Shown: positions 8,261 to 17,881 of the stretch, one piece after another
Layout of the letters: every line of letters begins with the position of its first letter
Position numbering within the stretch: the stretch's first letter is position 1
NCBI RefSeq assembly: GCF_027925245.1
Contig: NZ_BSDP01000001.1
Location: forward strand, 1,736,001 to 1,800,000
Length of the DNA stretch: 64,000 bases
DNA from: Agromyces rhizosphaerae
GTDB lineage: Bacteria > Actinomycetota > Actinomycetes > Actinomycetales > Microbacteriaceae
Reading direction: 5' to 3'
The notes under the pieces: generated by a model
The model's input: the letters and a program-made list of their open reading frames with translations, nothing else
What the model was told of the DNA's origin: nothing
The model's database searches: none
Made by a program: the position numbers and the translations under genes

Positions 8261-9730
8261 GTGCAGGGGGAACGATCGGGCTCGGATGCCACGGAGCCGA
8301 CGGACGACGGCGCGGAAGCGCGCGCCGCGGCAGCGGGCGCCAGGGCGGAGCATCCGGAACCGCCGCCCGGCGGCATGCGCGTGTTCATGCAGGTGCTCGC
8401 GAACACGCTCGTGGCGAACGTCACGACGAGCTTCCTCTGGTTCGCACTGACGTTCTGGGTGTACCTCGAGACGCGCTCGGTGCTCGCGACGGGCATCATC
8501 GGCGGCGTCTACATGCTCCTCGTCGCCGTGTTCTCGATGGTGTTCGGCACCATCGTCGACCGGCACCGCAAGCACGCGGTCATGGTCTTCTCGAGCATCG
8601 TGACGCTCACGGCGTTCGCCGTGTCGGGTGTGCTGTACCTGCTCCAGCCGGAGGCGTCGCTGGTCGACCTCGGCGGGCCGTGGTTCTGGCTGTTCTCGGG
8701 CATCATCCTGTTCGGCTCCGTCATCGAGAACATGCGCAACATCGCGCTCTCGACCACCGTGACGCTGCTGGTGCCGGTCGAACGTCACGCGAACGCCAAC
8801 GGCCTGGTCGGCACGGTGCAGGGCATCGCGTTCATGGTGACGAGCGTGTTCTCGGGGCTCTCCGTGGGCCTGCTCGGCATGGGCTGGACGCTGCTGCTCG
8901 CGATCGTCGCGACGGCGGCCGCCCTGGTGCACCTGCTGTTCCTGAAGATTCCGGAGGAGCAGCCGGTCGCGGAAGACGGCCGGGCGCCGGCGATCGACAT
9001 CCGCGGCAGCATCGCCGCCATCCGCGGCGTGCCCGGCCTGTTCGCGCTCATCATCTTCACCACCTTCAACAACCTCATCGGCGGTGCGTACATCGCCCTC
9101 ATGGACCCGTACGGCCTGACCCTGTTCCCGGTCGAGGTCTGGGGCATCGTGCTCGGCGTGACCTCCACCGGCTTCATCATCGGCGGGGCGCTGGTGGCGA
9201 AGTTCGGGCTGGGGCGCAACCCGATCCGCACCATGTTGCTGGTCGTCGTCGGCATGGGCGTGCTCGGCGCGGCCTTCACGCTGCGCGAGTGGTGGTGGCT
9301 GTACGCGGCCGGCATCTGGGTGTACATGGCGATCGTCCCGGTGGTCGAGGCGGCGGAGCAGACCGTCATCCAGAAGGTCGTGACGTTCCGGCGCCAGGGC
9401 CGCGTCTTCGGGTTCGCGCAGGCGCTCGAGTCGGCGGCTGCGCCCGTGACCGCGTTCCTGGTCGCGCCGATCGCCGAGTTCTGGGTGATCCCGTACATGG
9501 AGGGCTCGGCGGGGCGTGCGACCTGGGGCTGGCTCCTCGGCGAGGGTGACGCGCGCGGCATCGCACTGGTGTTCCTGTTCGCGGGGCTCATCCTCGTCTC
9601 CGTCGCGCTGGTCGCGTTCACGACCCGGTCGTACCGGCTGCTGTCGGCGCAGTTCGCGGGCACGACCGGGTCGGTGCCGGCGGCCGAGCCCGCGGAGGAA
9701 CCCGCGCCGGGGGCGCGGCCCGGTGCCTGA
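8261..9730 (+). CDS. MFS transporter
   Basis: 489 residues with about 12 hydrophobic segments starting near residue 42, after a 38-residue Ala/Glu-rich head. The loop GTIVDRHRKHAVM matches the MFS motif after helix 2. The family fits drug or siderophore exporters of the EntS type; no substrate can be read. GTG 8261 has no ribosome-binding site, but TAGGCT lies 6 nt upstream, so the mRNA may be leaderless. ATG 8375 (MRVFMQVL) would remove the polar head. It is divergent from the M1 peptidase gene across about 110 bp. Confidence 0.82.
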   Translation: MQGERSGSDATEPTDDGAEARAAAAGARAEHPEPPPGGMRVFMQVLANTLVANVTTSFLWFALTFWVYLETRSVLATGIIGGVYMLLVAVFSMVFGTIVDRHRKHAVMVFSSIVTLTAFAVSGVLYLLQPEASLVDLGGPWFWLFSGIILFGSVIENMRNIALSTTVTLLVPVERHANANGLVGTVQGIAFMVTSVFSGLSVGLLGMGWTLLLAIVATAAALVHLLFLKIPEEQPVAEDGRAPAIDIRGSIAAIRGVPGLFALIIFTTFNNLIGGAYIALMDPYGLTLFPVEVWGIVLGVTSTGFIIGGALVAKFGLGRNPIRTMLLVVVGMGVLGAAFTLREWWWLYAAGIWVYMAIVPVVEAAEQTVIQKVVTFRRQGRVFGFAQALESAAAPVTAFLVAPIAEFWVIPYMEGSAGRATWGWLLGEGDARGIALVFLFAGLILVSVALVAFTTRSYRLLSAQFAGTTGSVPAAEPAEEPAPGARPGA

Positions 9731-9771
9731 ACGCCCGGCCCGTCGCATCCGTTCCTGTGCGTGCGCCGTGA

Positions 9772-9792
9772 GTTGAGCCGGATCGACTCAAC
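9772..9792. promoter_or_regulatory. HAIR element 1 (HspR operator) upstream of dnaK
   Basis: GTTGAGC (9772-9778), 7-nt spacer, ACTCAAC (9786-9792). The HspR consensus HAIR is CTTGAGT-N7-ACTCAAG; the outer base differs in both halves, so the GTTGAG/CTCAAC dyad remains symmetric. It lies upstream of the -35 candidate. Confidence 0.85.
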
Positions 9793-9807
9793 TTTGGCCC
9801 GGAAGAT

Positions 9808-9836
9808 TTGACACCCGATTCGGCCGGTGTGAAACT
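9808..9836 (+). promoter_or_regulatory. candidate dnaK promoter
   Basis: TTGACA at 9808-9813 matches the -35 consensus. At 17 bp spacing the -10 region is GAAACT (9831-9836), a weak TANNNT match that abuts HAIR element 2. HspR bound there would cover the -10 region. The 237-bp gap 9731-9967 otherwise shows only the two HAIR sites and the dnaK ribosome-binding site. Confidence 0.55.
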
Positions 9837-9855
9837 TGATTCGTCGGGGCTCAAG
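9835..9855. promoter_or_regulatory. HAIR element 2 (HspR operator) upstream of dnaK
   Basis: CTTGATT (9835-9841), 7-nt spacer, GCTCAAG (9849-9855): two mismatches to the HAIR consensus, with the outer CTTGA and TCAAG intact. It overlaps the likely -10 region. Confidence 0.8.
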
Positions 9856-9967
9856 TCTTCCCCGACGCCACGACTTCGACCCGGGCGGACGCCCGGATCA
9901 CGTCCGAGCGCGGCGGTCACGGGGCATCCGTGCCGTGCGGGTTCGGACACGATAGGAGATGCAACAC

Positions 9968-11854
<1,887 letters not shown>

Positions 11855-11857
11855 GAC

Positions 11858-12592
11858 ATGGCTGACGAGAACCACGAACGCGAAGAGCCGATCATCCGCG
11901 ACAAGCGGCGGATCGACCCCGAGACGGGCGAGGTTCGGCAGCCCGCGGGCTCGTCGGCGTCGGACGCCGGCGCCGACGAGTCCGGCTCCCACTTCGAGCC
12001 GCTCGAGGGTCCCGACGTCGAGACGTCGATGCCGCCGGCCGACGACGAGTCGGATGCCGCAGAGGGTCCCGACGACGCATCCGAGGAGCCCGCTGAGGGC
12101 GAGGCGGATGCCGCCGGCGACGACGAGCCGCTGACGGTCGACGACATCCTGAACGCCGCGCAGGCGGAGGTCGACGAGCCGAGCAGCGAGCACCTCGCCG
12201 ACCTGAAGCGCGTCACGGCCGAGTACGCGAACTACCGCAAGCGCACCGAGGCGAACCGCGAGGTCGAGCGCGAGCGCGCGGTCGGCAAGGCCGTTGCCGT
12301 GCTGCTGCCGGTGCTCGACGACCTCGACCGGGCCGAGAAGCACGGAGACCTCGAGGGCGACGCGCCCTTCGCGACGATCGCCGCGAAGCTCCGCGGCGCG
12401 GTGGAGAAGCTCGGCCTCTCGCCCTTCGGCGAGGCGGGCGAGGCGTTCGACCCGCAGCGCCACGAGGCGATCTTCCAGCAGCCGAGCGACGAGGTCGAGG
12501 TCGACACGGTGGCCGACGTCGTCGAGACCGGCTACTACCTGGGCTCCACGCTGCTGCGTGCGGCCAAGGTGGTCGTGAAGACCCCGCAGTAG
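11858..12592 (+). CDS. grpE: nucleotide exchange factor GrpE
   Basis: 244 residues, 3 nt after dnaK. Residues 1-100 are acidic and probably disordered. From about 110 the GrpE domain follows: a long coiled-coil helix with AEYANYRKRTEANRE, then the beta domain with FDPQRHEAIFQQPSDEVEVDTVADVVETGYYL and RAAKVVVKTPQ. It releases ADP from DnaK. It is longer than E. coli GrpE (197) because of the N-terminal tail, as usual in actinobacteria. A strong hairpin 38 nt past the stop probably ends the dnaK-grpE transcript. Confidence 0.97.
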   Translation: MADENHEREEPIIRDKRRIDPETGEVRQPAGSSASDAGADESGSHFEPLEGPDVETSMPPADDESDAAEGPDDASEEPAEGEADAAGDDEPLTVDDILNAAQAEVDEPSSEHLADLKRVTAEYANYRKRTEANREVERERAVGKAVAVLLPVLDDLDRAEKHGDLEGDAPFATIAAKLRGAVEKLGLSPFGEAGEAFDPQRHEAIFQQPSDEVEVDTVADVVETGYYLGSTLLRAAKVVVKTPQ

Positions 12593-12604
12593 CCCGAACG
12601 GCCG

Positions 12605-13330
12605 ATGGCCCGGGAATCTGACGGACGGCGGGGGCCGCGCGAGTCGCGCGGCCCCCGCTTCCGCATGTTCGCGGTCGCCATGTTCGCGGTCGTCGTGGGC
12701 GCGGCGCTCGCCGGGGTGCCGCTGCTCGCCCCCGCGACGCCCGCGTGGGCGCACGCGTACCTGATCGGCACCACGCCCGCCGACGGTGCGACCGTCGACC
12801 GGGTCGCCGAGGTCGTGCTCGACTTCGACGAGGAGCTGATCGACTTCGGCCCCGACGTCGACCCGTCGTCGGTGCTCGTGACCGACGAGTCGGGACTGCA
12901 CTACGAGACCGGCTGCGCCGTGACCGTCGGCCCGCGGATCTCGGTGCCGGTCGCGCTCGGGGAGCCGGGCGAGTACACGGCGTCGTGGCGCTCGGTGACG
13001 ATCGAGGGCCACGTGATCCGCGGCGACGTCGAGTTCAGCTACGCGCCGCCGGAGTTCGAGATCGCGACCGCCGGCGCCGCCGAGCCGCGGTGCGATGCGG
13101 CCGGGGCGGTCGGGGGCGCCGGCGGTGCGGCGGGCACGCTCGGGATCGTCGCGCTCGGGGCATCCGCCCTCATCGCCGTCGGCGTCGCGTCGACGATGTT
13201 CGTGGTCCGCACCAGGCCCCCGCGACCGTCATGGCGACGCCGTCGGCGCGGCGCGCTGCCGCCGCCCGGATCCCGCCGGGCCGCACGCCTCGAGCGCGAG
13301 CGGGCTCGTGGTAAACTTGAGCGGACTTAA
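12605..13330 (+). CDS. CopC-domain exported membrane-anchored protein
   Basis: 241 residues with signal peptide, CopC/YobA-like domain and a C-terminal helix (about 180-205) before an Arg-rich tail. The mature protein starts at AHAYLIGTTPADGA, the usual His of CopC. WRSVTIEGHVIRGDVEFSY carries the second conserved His region. The family binds copper outside the membrane. The start is uncertain: ATG 12605 gives a basic n-region but places a terminator-like hairpin (12630-12656) inside the gene; ATG 12665 avoids it but leaves a weak n-region. It sits unusually between grpE and dnaJ, and its last codons overlap the dnaJ HAIR operator. Confidence 0.75.
   Translation: MARESDGRRGPRESRGPRFRMFAVAMFAVVVGAALAGVPLLAPATPAWAHAYLIGTTPADGATVDRVAEVVLDFDEELIDFGPDVDPSSVLVTDESGLHYETGCAVTVGPRISVPVALGEPGEYTASWRSVTIEGHVIRGDVEFSYAPPEFEIATAGAAEPRCDAAGAVGGAGGAAGTLGIVALGASALIAVGVASTMFVVRTRPPRPSWRRRRRGALPPPGSRRAARLERERARGKLERT
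12630..12656 (+). terminator. strong GC hairpin after grpE
   Basis: GGGGGCCGCGCG (12630-12641) and CGCGCGGCCCCC (12645-12656) form a perfect 12-bp stem with a 3-nt loop, followed by GCTTCC. It lies 38 nt after grpE and within the 5' part of the longest CopC reading frame. It is the strongest hairpin in the chaperone operon and separates dnaK-grpE from dnaJ-hspR. Confidence 0.65.
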
Positions 13331-13336
13331 CTCAGG
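13316..13336. promoter_or_regulatory. HAIR element (HspR operator) upstream of dnaJ
   Basis: CTTGAGC (13316-13322), 7-nt spacer, ACTCAGG (13330-13336): one mismatch in each half to the HAIR consensus. The left half and spacer lie inside the last codons of the CopC-like gene, whose stop is 13328-13330. It implies a separate HspR-controlled promoter for dnaJ-hspR. Confidence 0.82.
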
Positions 13337-13384
13337 TTTGACTGGAGTGCCGACGGCCTCCGCACACAGGGAAGGGAGGCGCCG

Positions 13385-14386
13385 TTGGCAAGCCAGGACT
13401 GGTTCGACAAGGACTTCTACAAGGTGCTGGGCGTCTCGAAGAACGTCAGCGACGCCGACCTGAAGAAGGCGTATCGCAAGCTGGCCCGCAAGTACCACCC
13501 CGATTCGAACCCGGGTGACGCGAAGGCCGAGGCGAAGTTCAAGGAGATCAGCGAGGCGAACTCGGTGCTCTCCGACCCGGAGCAGCGCAAGGAGTACGAC
13601 GCGATCCGCGCGATGGGCGGCGGCGCGCGCTTCACCGCGCCGGGCGCGAGCGGCAACGCCGGCGGCTTCGAGGACGTCTTCGGCGGCATGTTCGGCGGTG
13701 GCGGCCGCGGCCAGCAGTACACGTACACGCAGGGCGCACCGGGCGGCGGCGGCTTCGAGGACATCCTGGGCGGCATGTTCGGCAGCGGTCGGTTCGGCCA
13801 GCCCTCGGGCGGCTACCGCGGGTACGGTGGGCCGAGCCGCGGCGCCGACATCACCGCGACGACGACGCTCGACTTCGTGACCGCGACGCGCGGCGACCAG
13901 GTCACGCTGCACGCCGACGGCGGCAAGCCGATCACCGTGCGCATCCCGGCGGGCGTCGCCGACGGGCAGAAGATCAAGGTGCGCGGCAAGGGCCGGCCCT
14001 CGCCCGACGGCGGCGAGCCCGGCGACATCGTACTGACCGTCGAGGTGCGCAAGCACCCGGTGTTCGAGCGCGACGGGCTGAACCTGCGCGTGAACGTGCC
14101 GGTCACGTTCGCGGAGGCCGCGCTCGGCGCGACCATCGAGGTGCCCACGCTCGGTGGCGACCCCGTGAAGCTGCGCGTGGCGCCGGGCACGCCGAGCGGA
14201 CGCGTGCTGCGCGTCAAGGGCCGCGGCGTCGAGACCAAGAAGGGCACGGGCGACCTGCTCGCGGTCGTGCAGGTCGCGGTGCCGTCGCACCTGTCGGGCG
14301 AGGCCGAGGCCGCGCTCAAGGAGTTCCGCGACCTGGTGCCCGACGAGAACCCGCGCGCCGACCTGCTGGCGCGCGCCAGGCAGTAG
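13385..14386 (+). CDS. dnaJ: DnaJ-type co-chaperone without zinc fingers (CbpA-like)
   Basis: 333 residues from TTG 13385 with GGGAGG 6-7 nt upstream. J domain at about 9-73 with HPD (in KYHPDSNPGD), then a Gly/Phe-rich linker with the repeated units GGFEDVFGGMFG and GGFEDILGGMFG. Two C-terminal beta domains follow (GADITATTTLDFVTATRG onward). The CXXCXGXG zinc repeats of type I DnaJ are absent, making it type II. It stimulates DnaK ATPase. It sits in the dnaK locus with its own HAIR operator. Confidence 0.95.
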   Translation: MASQDWFDKDFYKVLGVSKNVSDADLKKAYRKLARKYHPDSNPGDAKAEAKFKEISEANSVLSDPEQRKEYDAIRAMGGGARFTAPGASGNAGGFEDVFGGMFGGGGRGQQYTYTQGAPGGGGFEDILGGMFGSGRFGQPSGGYRGYGGPSRGADITATTTLDFVTATRGDQVTLHADGGKPITVRIPAGVADGQKIKVRGKGRPSPDGGEPGDIVLTVEVRKHPVFERDGLNLRVNVPVTFAEAALGATIEVPTLGGDPVKLRVAPGTPSGRVLRVKGRGVETKKGTGDLLAVVQVAVPSHLSGEAEAALKEFRDLVPDENPRADLLARARQ

Positions 14387-14413
14387 GCTGCCGAGCCACG
14401 GGAGGAGCGCGTG

Positions 14414-14833
14414 ATGGACGAGAAGAGCCCCATGTTCGTGATCTCCGTCGCGGCCGAGCTCGCGGGCATGCACCCGCAGACGCTGCGCCAGTACGACCGG
14501 CTCGGGCTCGTCTCGCCGTCGCGCACGCCCGGCAAGTCCCGCCGCTACTCGATGCGCGATGTTGTGCAGCTGCGCGAGATCGCGGCGTTGTCGGGCGAGG
14601 GCGTGAGCCTCGAGGGCATCCGCCGCGTGCTGCAGCTCGAGAACCGCGTCGCGCACCTCGAGGAGCGCGTGCGCGAGCTCGAGGGGGCGCTCGCCGACGA
14701 GATGCTGAACCGTCCGGGCTCCCGCGTGTTCGCGTCGAGCTCGGAGGGCGAGGTCATCTCGCTCAAGACCGGCACGCGCGTGCGCCGGCAGAACCAGGTG
14801 GTCGTCTGGCGCCCGCTCGACCAGCGCAGCTGA
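14414..14833 (+). CDS. hspR: heat-shock repressor HspR (MerR family)
   Basis: 139 residues from ATG 14414, 6 nt after GGAGGAG (14401-14407). The GTG at 14411 overlaps that spacing and is less likely. VISVAAELAGMHPQTLRQYDRLGLVSPSRT is the MerR-type winged helix-turn-helix of HspR (about 8-37). A leucine-rich coiled coil follows (about 78-102). HspR represses dnaK and clpB by binding HAIR elements, with DnaK as co-repressor in Streptomyces. Four matching operators occur in this window, so repressor and targets are encoded together. hspR lies 27 nt after dnaJ and is probably co-transcribed, giving autoregulation. Confidence 0.95.
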   Translation: MDEKSPMFVISVAAELAGMHPQTLRQYDRLGLVSPSRTPGKSRRYSMRDVVQLREIAALSGEGVSLEGIRRVLQLENRVAHLEERVRELEGALADEMLNRPGSRVFASSSEGEVISLKTGTRVRRQNQVVVWRPLDQRS

Positions 14834-14855
14834 CGCGCCCGGGTAGCCTGCAGGC

Positions 14856-15977
14856 GTGGACTTCGATGCGCTGCGGCGCGCGCCCGACACCGAGGGCGAG
14901 GGGCTGCGGGCGTGGGACGCGGCCGACCGGCTGATCCTCGACGAGGCGGACGCGCTGCTCGCGACCGTGGGCGACGGCGAGGTCGTCGTCATCGGCGACA
15001 CGCACGGCGCACTCGCCCTGGGAGCCGTCGATCGCGGAGCGCGCGGCGTGCGCGTGCACCAGGACGCGCTGCTCGGGGAGCGCGCCATCGCGGCCAACGC
15101 CGCGCGTGCGGGCCTCGCCGACGCGGTGCGGATCGTGGCGCTCGACGCGCGCCTCGTGGCATCCGCCCGCCTGGTGCTGCTGCGGCTGCCCCGCTCGCTC
15201 GACGCGCTCGACGAGATCGCCGGCGTCGTCGCCGGGCACGCGGCCGACGACGTCGTGGTCGTCGCCGGCGGACGCATCAAGCACATGGCCCTCGCCATGA
15301 ACGACGTGCTGCGCCGGCACTTCAACAGGCTGGACGTCAGCCACGCCCGGCAGAAGTCGCGCGTGCTCATCGCCCGCGGGCCGATCCGGCCGGCCGGGCC
15401 GTCGCCGTGGCCCGCGCACGCCCGCGATGCCGAGCTCGGCCTGACCGTCGTCGCACACGGCGGCGTCTTCGCGGGCAGCGGCGTCGACATCGGCACGCGC
15501 GCGCTGCTCGCGCACCTCGGCGAGGTGGTCGACGCCTCGGCCGCCGAGGAGGCGATCGACCTGGCCTGCGGTAGCGGGGTGATCGCGGCCTGGCTGGCCG
15601 AGCGGATGCCACGGGCCCGCGTGCGCGCCCTCGACCAGTCGGCCGCCGCCGTCGCCTCGGCCCGCGAGACCGCGGCGGCGAACGGCGTCGCCGACCGCGT
15701 CACGGCGGAGCGCGCCGACGGACTGGAGACCGTGCCCGACGCGAGCGCCCGGCTGGTCGTGCTGAACCCGCCCTTCCACTCCGGGGCCGCGGTCACGACC
15801 GCGCTCGCCGAGCGCCTCTTCGCAGACGCGGGCCGCGCCCTCGCGCCCGGGGGCACGCTCGTCGCCGTCTGGAACTCGCACCTGCGCTACCGCCACGCCC
15901 TCGAGCGGCTCGTCGGCCCGACGCGCCAGCTCGCCCGCACGCCGAAGTTCACCGTCACGGCATCGACCCGACCCTGA
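14856..15977 (+). CDS. RlmG/RsmC-like rRNA guanine-N2 methyltransferase
   Basis: 373 residues from GTG 14856. The N-terminal half resembles a degenerate methyltransferase domain (VVVIGDTHGALAL, LVLLRLPRSLDALDEIAG). The C-terminal half is an active class I SAM domain: AIDLACGSGVIAAWLAERMP (about 229-248) and the catalytic NPPFHSG (about 306-312), typical of amino-group methylation. The two-domain layout and VWNSHLRYRHALERLVG match RlmG (23S m2G1835) and RsmC (16S m2G1207); which one cannot be told. TAGCCT lies 6 nt before the start and no ribosome-binding site is visible, so a leaderless mRNA is likely. Confidence 0.85.
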   Translation: MDFDALRRAPDTEGEGLRAWDAADRLILDEADALLATVGDGEVVVIGDTHGALALGAVDRGARGVRVHQDALLGERAIAANAARAGLADAVRIVALDARLVASARLVLLRLPRSLDALDEIAGVVAGHAADDVVVVAGGRIKHMALAMNDVLRRHFNRLDVSHARQKSRVLIARGPIRPAGPSPWPAHARDAELGLTVVAHGGVFAGSGVDIGTRALLAHLGEVVDASAAEEAIDLACGSGVIAAWLAERMPRARVRALDQSAAAVASARETAAANGVADRVTAERADGLETVPDASARLVVLNPPFHSGAAVTTALAERLFADAGRALAPGGTLVAVWNSHLRYRHALERLVGPTRQLARTPKFTVTASTRP

Positions 15978-16019
15978 GCACCCCTACCCGGACGGGGCCG
16001 GGCGTGCCTAAGGTGAGGC

Positions 16020-17165
16020 ATGACCGTGACGCTTCGGGGGTTGCAGACGGCGGTCCCTCCCACTGTGCTCATCCAGAACGAGGTGCGCGACGTGTTCGCC
16101 GCGCAGCCCGGCCTCAACCGGCTCGCCCAGCGCATCGTCGGCACCTCGTTCGACGTGTCGGGCATCGAGACCCGGCACACCGCGATCGCGGAGCTGACGA
16201 ACGAGTTCCGCCCCGACGTGCCCGAGTTCTTCGACAACGCCTCCGGCGAGCTGCTGCTGCCCGGCACGAAGACCCGCAACGAGCTCTACGCCGAGCAGGC
16301 GACGCTGCTCTACGTCGAGGCGGCGAGGCGCGCGATCGCGGCGACGCCCGGCCTCGAGGCATCCGACATCACCCACATCGTGACCGTCTCGTGCACCGGG
16401 TTCTACCAGCCCGGCCCCGACTACATGATCGTGCGCGAGCTCGGCCTGCCCACGTCGGTGCAGCGCGTGCACCTCGGGTTCATGGGGTGCTACGCGTCGA
16501 TGCCCGCCCTGCGGACCGCGAAGCAGTTCTGCGAGGCCGATCCCGACGCGGTCGTGCTGGTCGTGAGCGTCGAGCTGTGCACGCTGCACCTGCGCTCGTC
16601 GACCGACCCCGACACGATCGTCGCGTGCTCGCTCTTCGCCGACGGTGCCGGGGCGGGCCTCGTGACGCAGCGCCCGCTCGAGCCGGGCGAGCGCGGGCTC
16701 GACCTCGACCGGTTCGAGACCGTGATCACTCCGGTGGGCGAGGGCGACATGGCCTGGAAGATCGGCGACCACGGGTTCGAGATGGTGCTGTCGACGTACG
16801 TGCCGAACATCATCGACGACCACATCGTCGGCGCGCTCGAGCCGCTGTTCGCCCACGACGACGCGCTCGCCTCTGCACTCGCCTCCGACACCGCCGGCGA
16901 CGCGGTCGAGCACTGGGCGATCCACCCCGGGGGCCGCGCCATCCTCGACAAGGTCGGGGCGAAGCTCGAGCTCGCCGAGGCGCAGCTCGTGCCCGCCCGC
17001 GAGACGCTGCGCGACTTCGGCAACATGTCCAGCGCGACCGTGCTGTTCGTGCTGCGGAACATCCTCGACGCCGCATCCGCCGGCAATGGCGACCGCGTGG
17101 CGGCCATGGCGTTCGGGCCGGGCCTCACCGTCGAGACGGCCCTGATGACGGTGCGCGAGGGGTGA
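16020..17165 (+). CDS. type III polyketide synthase
   Basis: 381 residues, usual length for a chalcone-synthase-like homodimer. The catalytic triad is in place: C157 in HLGFMGCYAS, H302 in WAIHPGG, N335 in FGNMSSATV. It should condense malonyl-CoA units onto an acyl-CoA starter; the product class (alkylpyrone, alkylresorcinol or other) is not visible. It heads an operon with a methyltransferase (GTGA overlap) and a flavin monooxygenase, comparable in enzyme types to srsABC of Streptomyces griseus, which makes methylated phenolic lipids. TAAGGT lies 5 nt before ATG 16020, suggesting a leaderless message. Confidence 0.93.
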   Translation: MTVTLRGLQTAVPPTVLIQNEVRDVFAAQPGLNRLAQRIVGTSFDVSGIETRHTAIAELTNEFRPDVPEFFDNASGELLLPGTKTRNELYAEQATLLYVEAARRAIAATPGLEASDITHIVTVSCTGFYQPGPDYMIVRELGLPTSVQRVHLGFMGCYASMPALRTAKQFCEADPDAVVLVVSVELCTLHLRSSTDPDTIVACSLFADGAGAGLVTQRPLEPGERGLDLDRFETVITPVGEGDMAWKIGDHGFEMVLSTYVPNIIDDHIVGALEPLFAHDDALASALASDTAGDAVEHWAIHPGGRAILDKVGAKLELAEAQLVPARETLRDFGNMSSATVLFVLRNILDAASAGNGDRVAAMAFGPGLTVETALMTVREG

Positions 17166-17881
17166 CCGGACTGCCCGACCTCCGGGCGAGGGCGACGGAT
17201 GCCACGGAGCGCATGGAGGCCCCGGACTGCGACACCGAGGCCCTGGAACGCACCTACGGGCGCTTCCGGCTGGTCAACGCGATCGTCTCGGGCTGGCGCA
17301 CGATCTACCGGCGGCGGGTGCGGCCGCGGCTTCGCACGGACCGCGTGACGACGCTGCTCGACATCGGCACCGGTGGCGGCGACGTGCCGCGCGCACTGCT
17401 GCGCTGGGCGCGGCGCGACGGGCTGGGGCTCGCCGTGACCGCGATCGACCCCGACGTGCGCGCGATCCGGTGGGGACTCCGGCAACCCGCGCCGGCCGGG
17501 CTCGTGCTGCGCCGGGCGCACAGTTCCGACCTCGTGCGCGTCGGGGAGCGCTACGACCTCGTGGTCTCGAACCACCTGCTGCACCACCTCGACGGTGAGG
17601 AGCTGGGCGCGCTGCTCGCCGACTCGGAGCGGCTGCTGCGGCCCGGCGGGCTCGCGCTGCACGCCGACATCGCGCGGTCGCGGTGGGGATATGCCGGATT
17701 CGGCATCTGCACGGCGCCGTTCCAGCCGAACCTGCTCGCGGGCTCGTACATCCGGGAGGACGGGCTCACCTCGATCCGCCGCAGCCACACGGTCGCCGAG
17801 CTCGCCGCGGCGCTGCCCGGCGACTGGCGCGTGCGCGCGGCGGTGCCGTCGCGCCTGGAGGTGTGGTGGGAGCGGCGCTGA
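17162..17881 (+). CDS. class I SAM methyltransferase of the type III PKS operon
   Basis: 239 residues from GTG 17162, overlapping the PKS stop as GTGA, so translation is coupled. TLLDIGTGGGDVPRALL (about 64-80) is motif I, LVVSNHLLHHLDGEE motif IV, and LLRPGGLALHADIARSRWGY follows. It fits UbiE/Methyltransf_11-like small-molecule O- or C-methyltransferases. By position it probably modifies the polyketide. SrsB of the Streptomyces phenolic-lipid cluster is a different, membrane-bound methyltransferase, so the resemblance is functional rather than orthologous (inference). Confidence 0.85.
   Translation: MTGLPDLRARATDATERMEAPDCDTEALERTYGRFRLVNAIVSGWRTIYRRRVRPRLRTDRVTTLLDIGTGGGDVPRALLRWARRDGLGLAVTAIDPDVRAIRWGLRQPAPAGLVLRRAHSSDLVRVGERYDLVVSNHLLHHLDGEELGALLADSERLLRPGGLALHADIARSRWGYAGFGICTAPFQPNLLAGSYIREDGLTSIRRSHTVAELAAALPGDWRVRAAVPSRLEVWWERR

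Noticed and set aside
6505..9549. 1,014-codon plus-strand frame spanning the peptidase and MFS genes
   Set aside because: It is out of frame with the MFS gene and antisense to the peptidase gene, both of which have clear families.
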